DNA from: Viridothelium virens
Taxonomy: Eukaryota; Ascomycota; Dothideomycetes; Trypetheliales; Trypetheliaceae
Direction: 5' to 3'
DNA: 34,608 nucleotides
Assembly: GCA_010094025.1 (NCBI GenBank)
Contig: ML991899.1
Span: 1-34,608, forward strand
Part shown: in pieces, positions 8,131 to 18,229 of the stretch
How the letters are laid out: each line of letters opens with the position of its first letter
How positions within the stretch are numbered: the stretch's first letter is position 1
Notes under the pieces: generated by a model
The model's input: the letters and a program-made list of their open reading frames with translations, nothing else
The model's database searches: none
What the model was told of the DNA's origin: nothing
Made by a program: the position numbers and the translations under genes

Positions 8131-8346
8131 CCATAATATTTTCTTTATATACTTATTATCATAATAATTAATGATAAAATAATATATTTTATATCGTATA
8201 TATTATTATTATATATTATTAAAAAAATTTTAAAACATTATACACTATTCTTTATTAATAAAGATAAATATATTATGTAAAGACTTTACATTATTTTTTT
8301 TTTTATTTATTTTTTTTTACATTATACTTAATTAGTTATTATTATT
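8131..8346. other. AT-rich rnl upstream spacer with duplicated block
   Basis: No gene is seen. The last 95 bases (8250-8346), including two long T runs and ttacattatacttaattagttatt, recur at 18310-18421 in front of the second trnP. The rnl promoter probably lies here, but I cannot point to a motif. Confidence 0.6.
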
Positions 8347-8418
8347 CGGGTTATTATGATTTGAACATAACAATGCCTCATTCCAAATGAAGTGCCTAAC
8401 CTACCTGGCTTTAACCCG
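8347..8418 (-). tRNA. trnP: tRNA-Pro(TGG), copy A
   Basis: Acceptor CGGGTTA/TAACCCG. Anticodon stem CTTCA/TGAGG, loop TTTGGAA, anticodon TGG. T arm TTATG-TTCAAAT-CATAA. A near-identical copy is at 18422. Beyond 8418 the shared block includes only the 3' end of trnS(TGA), so this is probably the duplicate and the copy at 18422 the original. Confidence 0.88.
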
Positions 8419-8704
8419 TATAATACAAAGAATATCTGATTTAGCCTATCATTAGGTTTATCTACATTTTGTAGGTAGGTACTGCCTATAACGAAAGTTA
8501 TAATATTTACTTTTCTTCTAAAACCATTAAGATTACTTGTTCTTATTGTAATCTATTTAATTATTCCGTAGAAATTAACCACATAATTACCTGTATCTTG
8601 TTTAACTTTATCTATATTAGGGTTACAATCAGTAGCATAATCTATCTTTCCTGCAGAATGGGTATTTTCTGCATGAAAGAATAAAGGACAAATCAGGATC
8701 AGGA
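8418..8704 (-). other. atp9-rnl spacer with truncated trnS and a broken reading frame
   Basis: Bases 8426-8443 match the 3' end of trnS(TGA) at 18502-18525 and then diverge. Downstream of the atp9 stop, one frame reads through about 95 codons with a single TAG: HAENTHSAGKIDYATDCNPN, then VKQDTGNYVVNFYGIIK, stop, then FRRKVNIITF and VIGSTYLQNVDKPN. The last part has an inverted relative on the plus strand at 26310-26385 (IGSIYLQYVDITKGR). It is not recognised and may be the decayed end of a former ORF next to atp9. Confidence 0.5.
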
Positions 8705-9120
<416 letters not shown>

Positions 9121-9223
9121 TATATTTTCAATTTTATTTTTTAATTTATATTATATCCTAATAACAATATAAGGAATATAAAAAGGATATGGTTTTTTAA
9201 CATAGATGTTAGATTATTTAGAC

Positions 9224-9304
9224 GGAAAAGGAATGATTTGAACATCCAGGTGTTAAAACACAATATTTAGCAAATATCTCGCCCTACCGTATGGCCACTT
9301 TTCC
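9224..9304 (-). tRNA. trnS: tRNA-Ser(GCT)
   Basis: Class II tRNA. Acceptor GGAAAAG/CTTTTCC is perfect. Anticodon stem GATAT/ATATT, loop TTGCTAA, anticodon GCT. T arm contains TTCAAAT. Confidence 0.9.
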
Positions 9305-9356
9305 TAAAAAAAAACCTAAATAAAGTAATACACTTAAAATATTACTAAGATTAGTC

Positions 9357-9427
9357 AGGCCTTACCGGATTTGAACCGATATTACATTCCTTGACGAAGA
9401 AGAATTTTACCATTAAACTAAAGGCCT
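9357..9427 (-). tRNA. trnD: tRNA-Asp(GTC), with unusual C33
   Basis: Acceptor AGGCCTT/AAGGCCT is perfect, T arm ATCGG-TTCAAAT-CCGGT. Two anticodon alignments are possible. With standard spacing (one base at 26, five-base variable loop) the loop is TCGTCAA, anticodon GTC, but position 33 is C instead of the near-universal T. A shifted stem gives TCG (Arg) but needs an odd variable loop and T at position 37. No other Asp tRNA exists here, and Arg CGN is served by trnR(ACG), so Asp is preferred. Confidence 0.7.
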
Positions 9428-9437
9428 TTTTACTAAT

Positions 9438-9507
9438 ACGGCTAACCGAACTTGAATCGGTACACATCGTTTGGAAGACGATTGGTCTACCATTAACCTA
9501 TAGCCGT
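9438..9507 (-). tRNA. trnG: tRNA-Gly(TCC)
   Basis: Acceptor ACGGCTA/TAGCCGT. Anticodon stem ATCGT/ACGAT, loop CTTCCAA, anticodon TCC. T arm ACCGA-TTCAAGT-TCGGT. Confidence 0.92.
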
Positions 9508-10233
9508 TAAAAAAAAAAGTTTTTATTTCTTTTTAAGTATTATTACTTATATTTTTATAAATATTTTAGCTTTTTTACACAGAGATATTATATATAAAGC
9601 ATAACCTTTATATTACAGATTTAATAAAACTAAAATAAGTTTAACTATTAAAGTTTACATAGATAAGATCTTTATTATAATACTACTATAATAAAACCTG
9701 TTATAACTAGTAATAATAGCTATATTAATATACGTTATATTTTTATACTAGCTTTTTATTTAAAAGTATTTATTAAAAAGTAATATTTGTTATAAAAGCT
9801 AAAGGTATACTATTGTTTGTTTCAGTTAAAGCTTATAAACTTATATTAACCTATTTAATTGTTAATTATAATAAAATATAACTAATATAAATATTAAAAA
9901 TGAGATAAAACTCAAACGATATTTTATATAAACAAGTATACTTCTTATGTTAATAAACTTGGTAAACTAAACCCTAAATACTACTAATAATTAGTATAGC
10001 TAAAATAACTAAATATAAAAATTTTTTTAATTATTTATTTTAATTTAATATAGGTTTAAAGTATTTTACAAAATTATCTTACATAAGTATTTAGTTAGAA
10101 TATCTGTATATAAATTAACCTAAAGTAACTAATAGTAATATTATAATGTATTAATATATAATATAATGTATTAATACAGATATTACATATAAAACTATTA
10201 AATTATTTTTAACATTTATATAGATTATTAAAA
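9508..10233. other. 726-bp AT-rich spacer holding a nad6 fragment
   Basis: No intact gene or RNA is seen. Bases about 9795-9850 (aaagctaaaggtatactatt, then gtttcagtt and cttatattaa) match the interior of nad6 at 33215-33274 on the minus strand, where they encode SELITETNNSIPLAF. The rest is AT-rich with short direct repeats, such as atataatgtattaata near 10144-10175. Confidence 0.7.
9795..9850 (-). pseudogene. nad6: nad6 internal fragment
   Basis: This is a partial copy of about 56 bases of the segment around residues SELITETNNSIPLAF of Nad6, diverged and without flanking nad6 sequence. It is another example of fragment dispersal in this genome. Confidence 0.7.
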
Positions 10234-11697
10234 CTAAAAATTATATATTAAAGATGAAACAGAAAAATGTAGTCCCTCTAATATAGGTATGGGATATACA
10301 CCTAATAATACTGTAAATACAACTAATATTAGTAATATAAAAAATTCACGTTTATTTAAATCAGGTATATTAACTAAGAAATATTTAGAATATGAACCAG
10401 CAAAAGCTATTCTATTAAACATAAATATAGTATATGCTGCAGAAAATATAATAGAAGAACTAGCAAATATACCTAATAAAGGCAATCTTTCAAATATACC
10501 ATATAAAGACATAAATTCCCCTAAAAAATTTAAAGTAAGTGGTACACCACAATTAGCTAGTGAAAGAATAAAAAATAATATAGAAAATAAGGGCATTAAT
10601 TGAGCTATACCTTTATAATAAGTAATTAATCTTGTAGAAGATCTATCATATAAAACACCACCTGCACATATAAATAAACCAGATGAAACAAAACCATGAG
10701 CTAAACCTAAAAGAATACCACCTTCAATCCCTTGTATTGTATTACTGAATACAGCCAAAAGATATACAGCAGCATGTGATACAGAACTATAAGCAATAAG
10801 TTCTTTAATATCTATAGTTCTTAAAGTGCTAAAACTAGCATATATTATAGTTATAACACCTATTAAGTAAACTATATATGTATAATTACAGGCTGCATAA
10901 GGTAATAAGGGTAAAATTAGTCTAAGAACACCATATAAACTTAATTTTAGTACAATACCAGCTAAAATTATACTACCGCTTAATGGTGATTCTACATGAG
11001 CTTTTAAAAGTCAAGTATTCAAAAAGATTGTAGGTGTTTTTACAGCAAAAGCTATAAAAATACCGGAAAATAAAAATATTTGAGTAAAATCATTAAAATT
11101 TGTTTTATATAATGCGTCAAAATTAGTTGTACCCATTATAGAATACATTGAAAGTATAGATAATAATAAGAATAAAGAACCTAATAATGTATATAAAAAT
11201 AAATAAAAACTGGCTCTAACTCTATTACTTGATCCAAATAAACCTATTAATATAAACAACGGTGGCAAAATACTTTCAAAAAATATATAAAATAATAAGA
11301 TATCTAATACTAAAAAAACTGCTAATAGTAATGTTTCTAATAATAATATTAATATAACAAATGATTTAATATTATTTGTTATAGATGTTCAATTAGATAA
11401 TAAAGAAATAGGTATAATTAGAGTTGTTAATAATACAAAATACATAGATAAACCATCTATACCCAAATATAAATCAAATAAACTTGTTTCATAATACTCT
11501 TGTACAAATTGAAAATTATTATTATTAAAATCAAAATATATAAATATTATTATAGAAATAAATAAGTTTAATATAGATATAATTAACGCTATGTTTTTTA
11601 CTTGTTTTTTATATAAAGAAGATAATTCATTAGACTCAATTGTTGATATAATAAAAACACCAAATAAAGGTATTAGTAATAAAGAAGATAATAACAT
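10234..11697 (-). CDS. nad4: NADH dehydrogenase subunit 4
   Basis: Proton-pumping membrane-arm subunit of respiratory complex I. It is 487 aa from an ATG at 11697, about the usual fungal length, and the frame needs TGA as Trp (for example LSNWTS and LNTWLLKAHVESPLSG). Family motifs include LYLGIDGLSMYFVLLTTL near residue 75, ESILPPLFILIGLFGS, LLKAHVESPLSGSIILAG and the lysine-bearing IKELIAYSSVSHAA. The C-terminal half has GLAHGFVSSGLFICAGGVLY and NFLGEFMSLYG. Hydrophobic segments run throughout, consistent with 13-14 helices. It lies 118 bases downstream of nad1 on the same strand, suggesting co-transcription. There is no intron. The open frame on the opposite strand at 10289 is a shadow. 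Confidence 0.97.
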
Positions 11698-11815
11698 TAG
11701 TTAAATAAAAAGAAAAAGTAATTTACCACTTATTATTAATATTATTAATAAAATGTAACACCACATATATCTATGTAGTAAAATATATAAAGATGAAAAA
11801 TTTTTTTTATATCTA

Positions 11816-12901
11816 TTAAAATAAACTAATATTACATGGTATTATATCAAAGCTAAATATAATACAAGGTATTAATATAATAAAAGCTATAACTATAGGT
11901 AACAATATTGTTCAACAGAATGACATTAACTGATCAAAACGTATTCTAGGAAAAGAAGCTCTAACTCATATAAAAACAAATATCATTATACAAGATTTAA
12001 ACCCTAAACTTAAACTATATAAAAGACTCTCTAATATAGGATTAAAGTATATGTTATCAAAAATATTATAATCATATGTAAATAGACCAAAATCGATTTC
12101 AGATAATAAGTTTATTATATTATTATAGTTAAATAAATAACCACCCAGAAATAAAATAGTAGTTAATATACATATAAGAACAATGCTTGCATATTCAGCT
12201 AAAAAAAAGAATACAAATATAACTGCAGCATGTTCTGTCATAAAACCACTAACTAATTCTGATTCAGCTTCAGCTAAATCAAAGGGAGCTCTATTAGTTT
12301 CCGCTACAGAACCTATAAAAAAGATCAAAAAGATAGGAAATAATGGTATAATAAATCATATTGTTCTCTGTGTTTCTATATTAGTAGTTAGATTTAAACT
12401 TCCTGTAATTAATATAACAAGTAAGATAGCAGAACTTAAGATTAATTCATAACTTATTAATTGGGCCGTACTTCTAAGAGAACCTAAAAACGCATACTTA
12501 GAATTAGCAGATCACCCTGCTAATAGTATACCATAAGTAGATAATGAAGACACAGCTAATAAGTATAATATACCTAAGTTAATATCTAATATAGATAAAC
12601 CAGGATTATAGGGAATAACAGCATAACCTAATAGAGAAAAAATTAAAGTTATCATTGGAGCTAGAAAAAATAATATTATATTAGCTTGTGTTGGTGAAAC
12701 ATACTCTTTTAATAAAAGTTTAAGTGCATCTGCAAATGCTTGTAAAAGTCCATAATAGCCAATAATATTTGGACCCAATCTTCTTTGCATACTAGCCATT
12801 GTTTTTCTTTCAGCAACTGTTACAAATGCTACTGATAATAAAACAGGTATTGTAACTATTAATACCTCAAGTATTGATAATATAATAGTTGTATATAACA
12901 T
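11816..12901 (-). CDS. nad1: NADH dehydrogenase subunit 1
   Basis: Membrane subunit of complex I that forms the heel and part of the quinone chamber. It is 361 aa from an ATG at 12901, with TAA at 11816, read with TGA as Trp. Diagnostic motifs are [17 protein letters not shown] near residue 30, [23 protein letters not shown], the acidic quinone-cavity loop [27 protein letters not shown], and the C-terminal [19 protein letters not shown]. Between the last two lies a longer species-specific loop ([16 protein letters not shown], then YNIFDNIYF). It is followed by nad4. No intron. Confidence 0.97.
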
Positions 12902-13329
12902 ATGAAAGTAATAAAAAAAAATAGATTAAAAATATAAAGTTTTTAGTCTATTTAAAAATAAGTTTAGAACTATATTAATATTTATTATATTTAGTATATT
13001 TAAATTTGTTATATTTTGATATGGTTGTATGTATATTACACTATATAAATTTATTATTATTTTTTNNNNNNNNNNNNNNNNNNNNNNNNNNNNNNNNNNN
13101 NNNNNNNNNNNNNNNNNNNNNNNNNNNNNNNNNNNNNNNNNNNNNNNNNNNNNNNNNNNNNNNNNAAAAAAAAAAAAAATAGAGTTTTTATTTATTTTAT
13201 TTGTAATAGTATATACCTTACCTATGTATATATTGTTTTTACGAAAGCATTTTACAAGATAATAACGAGAATGGAATAACACTATGTATTATGCGGCTTT
13301 TGTAATATCTATCTATTATTTACTTTCAT
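12902..13329. other. Spacer with 100-N assembly gap
   Basis: Bases 13066-13165 are N, a round number that suggests a scaffold gap of unknown true size. It is flanked by a T run on the left and a run of 14 A on the right, so a homopolymer or repeat probably broke assembly. The visible flanks are AT-rich with no gene. Apparent open frames across the gap are artefacts. Missing items such as the cox2 5' end could in principle lie here, though nothing shows it. Confidence 0.9.
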
Positions 13330-13535
13330 TTGTTTTATTGTTTCTTAAAAACTACAGGATTTGCCTTAATATTACTTTTTGCAATTTTAAGTTTTGTTTA
13401 TTCTATATGTGTACAACCTATACCTAATAAACGTAAACGTTCAATAGTAGTATCCTTAGTATGTTTTAAACCTAAAACAGATATTGCACTCTTCAGGTTA
13501 TTGTATTCAGGCTTTATCAAATCCATATAAAAAAA
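13330..13535 (-). pseudogene. GIY-YIG endonuclease tail (relic)
   Basis: The minus strand encodes MDLIKPEYNNLKSAISVLGL, then KHTKDTTIERLRLLGIG, a TAA, then TKLKIAKSNIKANPVVF in the same frame. The order (NPEYN-like, LG-KHT, KLKIA, NPV) is the C-terminal half of intron-type GIY-YIG nucleases after the catalytic core. The core itself is absent and a stop interrupts it. It may be part of the same former element as 2480-3810 or a separate one. It adjoins the N gap. Confidence 0.65.
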
Positions 13536-13846
13536 AAATAAATTAATTAAAAAGAACAACAATACTATTATTATATTATATACATATAATAATATAATAA
13601 CATAGATTATGTATAAAGGAAACACATATACATAATTACTTATGCACAATAAAACACAAATAGATCAAAAAACCTTAAAGATCTACAAACAAATGAATTA
13701 TAGATAGGTTATATAGAAGCTAATAGTTCATATCTAAAACCTATTTTAATACTGAGCAACAAATATTGAAAAAATATTTTTTTAATTTATTTAACACCAA
13801 AATAACCTCAATACATCTTAAAAGATGATATAACAAAAAACAAAAA

Positions 13847-14140
13847 TTAAAGAATGTTCAATATATTATCGTCTATACAAACATAAAAATACTTTTTTTT
13901 TTCAATATCAGGATACTTAATCTTTAAGTATAGAATCCTGCTACAAAGCTCCTTATAAAGATCCATTATAACAATCTCCTTGTCTTCAGGTTTGTATATA
14001 CAAAAATAAATAACATAACCAATAAGTTTGGTACCTAAACGTACACACAAGTAATAACGAACACCTAACTTAAAAACCTGAGAGCCTATTTTGTTAATAA
14101 AAGATTTGTAATCAAAAGAACTATACTGAAAGTCAATCAT
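13847..14140 (-). CDS. Hypothetical ORF, 97 aa
   Basis: Not recognised. It starts at an ATG (14140) and ends in TAA. It is mixed in character with no clear transmembrane helix. Features: an aromatic N-terminus (MIDFQYSSFDYKSFINKIG), a central RYYLCVRLGTKLIGYVIYFC and a charged part (YKPEDKEIVIMDLYKELCSR, then KYPDIEKKKYFYVCIDDN). It could be a fragment of a larger plasmid- or intron-derived protein, but I see no motif that says so. It sits between the GIY-YIG relic and a spacer, away from respiratory genes. Confidence 0.4.
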   Translation of the reverse strand: MIDFQYSSFDYKSFINKIGSQVFKLGVRYYLCVRLGTKLIGYVIYFCIYKPEDKEIVIMDLYKELCSRILYLKIKYPDIEKKKYFYVCIDDNILNIL

Positions 14141-14498
14141 AAGAATAATTATTATATTTAAAAACCACTGCGTTTCGCACCATTAAGAGTAGAACCCCAA
14201 ATAGAAAGAAATAGAACAAAAGAACCCTGACCTCGGTAATAAAGCGATTCTTATGCTATATCGTTATTTATTTATTTTAAACATTTTACGGGTTATGATC
14301 GAAAATTGTGAAGCTAACAAGGATATTTTTTTTGAATAAAGAACAATACTATAAAGAAAAAATAAAAAGTAACTTTTACAAAAATAACCTCCTTTTTCTA
14401 AAGAAAGTAAATAAAATTAATTATAATTAAAACTAAGTATTTTTTCCTTCCTAATAAAAAAAAAATAGTAAATACAAAATTTAAATTTATAATTTTAT
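14141..14498. other. 358-bp spacer, nothing recognised
   Basis: AT-rich with a somewhat less AT-rich core (14160-14330, for example cccaaatagaaagaaatag and ctgacctcggtaataaagcg). No tRNA fold, gene fragment or open frame that I can support. Confidence 0.6.
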
Positions 14499-15152
14499 TT
14501 AATTTTCACTATTATTATCATTACTTTCATCTAAATCCATCTCACTAACATTATCTTGTTCCTGACTAGGATTTTCAACATAAGGTGTAACAGGACTACC
14601 ATGATGTCTACCACAATTAACGCATTCAAAAGACGGATCCTCTACCTCTAATTGTATATTATCAATATCGGTATTACCGTCTTCATAACGTTCAGGATGC
14701 TCAATTTTATCATAACAATGGTTACAATAAATTTCAGGTGGATCCTCTACATCGCTTTCTGAATTACGAGCATCAGGTCAGGTAGGATCTGGTCAATTTT
14801 CACGATCAGATTGATCAGGGTTTGATGATTCTTCCATACCAGGAAAATCCTCCATACCAGGAAAATTATTATTATCCCCATCATTATCAGGACGAAAAAA
14901 AAAATCTGTCATATTAAAAAAGTCACTATTAGCTAATAAATAAGAAAGGTCCTCTACAAAATGGTAAAGAAAAAAAGATTCTAATATATTATTAGATAAA
15001 AATATAAAAAAAATAGCATCATTAAAAACAAATATTAATATAAAAGGGAATAATAAAACAATAACACAAAAATGCGTTATAAAATAAAACCGTACCAAGT
15101 TTAAACAAAAAATACCTTTATTCAATAAAATCTTACCTAATCTTTTTAACAT
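14499..15152 (-). CDS. Hypothetical membrane protein with acidic tail and CxxC pairs, 217 aa
   Basis: Not recognised. The ATG is at 15152 and TAA at 14499; TGA is read as Trp twice (ENWPDPTWPDAR). Residues about 20-75 are hydrophobic (FITHFCVIVLLFPFILIFVF and DAIFFIFLSNNILESFFLY), giving two likely membrane segments. The rest is strongly acidic: a short repeat FPGMEDFPGMEE, then DPPEIYCNHCYDK and, about 30 residues on, FECVNCGRHHGSP. The last 25 residues are almost all Asp/Glu/Ser/Asn. Two CxxC pairs could bind a metal as a zinc ribbon, which is inference. It lies 41 bases downstream of nad3, so it could be transcribed with nad2-nad3. The layout matches ORFs at 17515-18222, 28063-28392 and 389-1170. 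Confidence 0.65.
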
Positions 15153-15193
15153 TTATTATTATTATATACACGGCTTCTTATATTCTTAATCAC

Positions 15194-15589
15194 TCATATT
15201 TTAATACTAATTATTTTACTAAAAGTAGAAAACATTTGTCTACTATCTATCTTTAATGCACCCTTACCTAATTCAAATACAAACCCTAAAGTTAATATAA
15301 TAAAAAAAGCTAAAATAATAATTAATCCATATATATTATTAATATATGCACTTACAACATAGGGGTATACTAATAATATTTCTAAATCAAATAATAAAAA
15401 TAATAATCCAAATATAAAAAAAGATATACTAAATTGTGTTCTATTCTGACCTAAAAACGAATGAAAACCGCATTCAAAGGGGCTATCTTTTTCTTGATAA
15501 GGGTTCTGTGGTGCTAATATTAAATTAATAAATAATAAAATAAAAGCCAATAAAGGAATAAAAATAAGAAAAAAAATTATACTAGACAT
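15194..15589 (-). CDS. nad3: NADH dehydrogenase subunit 3
   Basis: Small membrane subunit of complex I. It is 131 aa from an ATG at 15589. The cysteine-bearing loop DSPFECGFHSFLGQNRTQFS (residue about 40), which closes on the quinone site, is intact, as is FDLEILLVYPY. The C-terminus is hydrophobic, then GKGALKIDSRQM. The start ATG directly follows the nad2 stop with no spacer, the classic fungal nad2-nad3 pair. No intron. Confidence 0.97.
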   Translation of the reverse strand: MSSIIFFLIFIPLLAFILLFINLILAPQNPYQEKDSPFECGFHSFLGQNRTQFSISFFIFGLLFLLFDLEILLVYPYVVSAYINNIYGLIIILAFFIILTLGFVFELGKGALKIDSRQMFSTFSKIISIKI

Positions 15590-17296
15590 TTAATAATTAA
15601 ATAATACAAGTGACAGAATTCCTGCTGTGTTGATTCATTCATTGGGTAATAAGATAAATAATAATATTATATATGTTATTATTGAAATTATAATTGTTAA
15701 TGAGCTTGATAGTGTAATATTTTTTATATCACTACTTATCTCATATTCTGTTGTATCAAAAAACATTTGTTTTATAATAGCTAAATAGTATACAGCACTT
15801 ATAACACTTGTTATAATAGCTACTAAGGACATAAAAATATAACCATTGTTTATAGCAGCACTTAATACCATTTGTTTGGCAAAGAATCCTATTAAAGGTG
15901 GTATACCTGCAAAAGAAAATAAGGTTATTGCTAAACTTAAAGCCATTATAGGGTTTATATAAAAGTATCCCTTTATTTGATTAATTAATTGTATTGGTGA
16001 GTTATTTTTGTCTAATAAACTCTCATATTTCTTATTAGTATTAACATAATGATATAAAGAATAACCTATGCTAATTAGTATTATAAAAGCATTTAGATTA
16101 GATAATGAATATTGCATTAAGTAAAAAATAAATGCTTGTATTGATTCAATACTGTAAATACTTAAGGATAATAATATAAAACCTAAATGTGATATTGTAC
16201 TATAAGCATATAATCTTTTTATTCTAGTTTGGGTTAATCCTACTATAGTACCTATAATTAATGATAAAAAAGAACTAATTAATAAGTTTAAACTCCAGCT
16301 TATATTAAAATTAAATAAAGAATTACTAGTATAATTAGTCAATTCTAAAAAAAATATAAATATAGAAATTTTTGCTATTATTGCTACATAGGTTGTAACT
16401 ATTGTAGGTATAGCATCATAAACATCTGGAGCTCAAAAATGAAAAGGTGCTGCACTTACCTTAAATAAAAACCCTATACTCATTATAAGTAAAGAAAAGT
16501 GTATATAATATGGTTTATATCATACCAAATTAGATAAATTACTATTATTTACAATTTCAGATATACTTGTTACTATATATAGTCCATCTAAATTAGTAAT
16601 TCCTGAGTTTGCATATAATAAACTTATACCTAATAAAATAAAACAAGAAGATAAACTACCTAATAAAAAATAGGTAAGACCACCTGATGTAGCCAATTCG
16701 GAGTTTCTATATAATGTAGATAATAAATATAACCCATAACTCTGCAATTCTATTGATAAAAAAATAGATACTATGTCGTTACTACTAATTAACAGTATAG
16801 ATCCAATTATAACAAAAAGTATTATAAGTGAATACTCAATTATTTTAAATTGTTCTCCATATTTATTTAATATTTTTTGATTTTGAGTTTTCTGATTCAG
16901 GATTATTCTTCCAGAGTTTTCTTTGTTATTCCTTTCACTACTTACTTCATCTTCTATGTTTTTATTGCTTTCATCCTTTTCTATTATCTTTTCACTAATT
17001 AAAGTAGAGGTAGTACTAACAAACTTTCTAGGATAAAAGCTTGTTAAATTTAAGATTAAAATACTTAAAAAAAAAATAAAAAGATGAAAATATGTACTAT
17101 TAGATGTTATATTAAATAAACCACTGTAAAGACCTACACCTTTATTTATTTCTTGAAAAAACAAAGTAAAATAATTTTGTATAAAGGCATACGAAAATAA
17201 TAGTATTGTAGACCTTGAATATAGAATACTTTTATCTTGCCTGGAAGTAACCCCACTTGATAATAATTGATAAGGGAGTGTATATAATAAAATTAT
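15590..17296 (-). CDS. nad2: NADH dehydrogenase subunit 2 (non-ATG start)
   Basis: Membrane-arm antiporter-like subunit of complex I. The frame, with TGA as Trp (NLVWYKPYY and LPNEWINTAG), runs to TAA at 15590. Motifs include [73 protein letters not shown] and [17 protein letters not shown]. There is no ATG before about residue 265. Family-like N-terminal sequence extends far upstream ([20 protein letters not shown]), back to a TAA at 17297, so the start must be non-ATG. I place it at the first possible codon, ATA at 17296; ATT or TTA just after, or TTG at 17164, are alternatives. Residues about 95-150 form a hydrophilic insertion ([20 protein letters not shown]). Its 5' end is copied at 18230-18295 and 34075-34165. 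Confidence 0.92.
17200..17296. repeat. nad2 5' end, copy 1 of a three-copy repeat
   Basis: The segment tatataataa preceded by gataataattgataaggga and ttacttccaggcaagataaa (minus strand) recurs as a shorter piece at 18230-18295 and a longer diverged one at 34075-34165. All are in the same orientation. Confidence 0.8.
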
Positions 17297-17514
17297 TTAT
17301 TAATATACTATCTTAATAAATAAAAAAGATATCATTGTATTTTTAAAAGAATAAAACCTTTATTATGTATTTATAAATTTATTTAATACTATATTTATAT
17401 AAATATACTATAATTTAATCATACTAATTTAGGTAAAAAAAGTATCACGTAGTAAATACAGCTCCCATACTTAATACATACGTAGTAAGTTATACCTGCT
17501 CATTGATTAATATA

Positions 17515-18222
17515 TTAATCATCTGATCCTATATAGTCAGGGAATTCTGTACTTAAATCCGCGAATTCATCTAATAAAGATTCCTTTTTATTTTTATTTT
17601 CTTCCTTATAAATATAACTCTCCTTATTATTATTATCAGGGCAATTTACTTCTTCATTCATAGAACCCTCCTTATTATCTTTGTTGTTTTCAGGGAAATT
17701 TACTTGTTCAGCTGTAGGTGTACCTGGATATGAAGGAGCATCTTCATCTCTACAATCTTTACATATAAGTGCAAAACATATATCACATACATAACAGGAA
17801 TCCCCTTCTCTTTCTACCGCGGGATGTCTATTAGGCTTTATTTCTTTATCCTGGATAGATTTACCTTGTTCTGATTCAAAATCTGAAGCCATGTCACACA
17901 AGTTAGGATCAGTGGTATCTCTTTCATCTGCTTGGTACATAGACAGCTTTTCATGTTCACAGTTTCCTGCTTTTTTTCTTCAAGCAGTTTCAGCATCTAA
18001 ACCTTCGTTATTTGTTTTATTAGGATTAGTATCTATTCTAAGTTTAGGTTTTTCAGATGGAAACATATTAACAGGAGTAGGGGTTATACATAAAAAATTA
18101 TAACTAAATTTATCCTTATCGGATGTAACAAGATCACAATAATTATTCTCAATTTCTATTAAAAACATAAATAAAAATATAAATAAATATGTTGTTAAAT
18201 TTAATAAAATACTGTTGTTCAT
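17515..18222 (-). CDS. Hypothetical membrane protein with acidic, Cys-rich tail, 235 aa
   Basis: Not recognised. The first ATG is at 18222; the frame continues upstream to a TTG at 18309. TGA is read as Trp in ETAWRKKAG, joining what would otherwise be two ORFs. The N-terminus has one hydrophobic segment (SILLNLTTYLFIFLFMFLIE), then a hydrophilic region with KPKLRIDTNPN, a clustered-cysteine motif SCYVCDICFALICKDCRDED (five Cys in 12 residues), and an acidic tail ending LSTEFPDYIGSDD. Four or more Cys could bind metal. The upstream piece (LLYKFSYLLLSSGVT) is a copy of the nad2 5' end, so this ORF may be expressed with nad2-type signals or start in nad2 sequence. It shares the membrane-plus-acidic-tail layout with 14499-15152. 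Confidence 0.65.
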
Positions 18223-18229
18223 GTTATAA

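Noticed and set aside
10289-10603. 104-codon plus-strand open frame
   Set aside because: Antisense to the well-conserved C-terminal half of nad4.
12183-12452. 89-codon plus-strand open frame
   Set aside because: Antisense to nad1 over its most conserved loop.
12926-13282. Open frames across the N block on both strands
   Set aside because: They exist only because unknown bases are read as unknown residues.
13398-13649. 83-codon minus-strand ORF as an intact membrane protein
   Set aside because: The hydrophobic N-terminal part is AT-rich spacer translation without an ATG, and the C-terminal part is a recognisable GIY-YIG relic.
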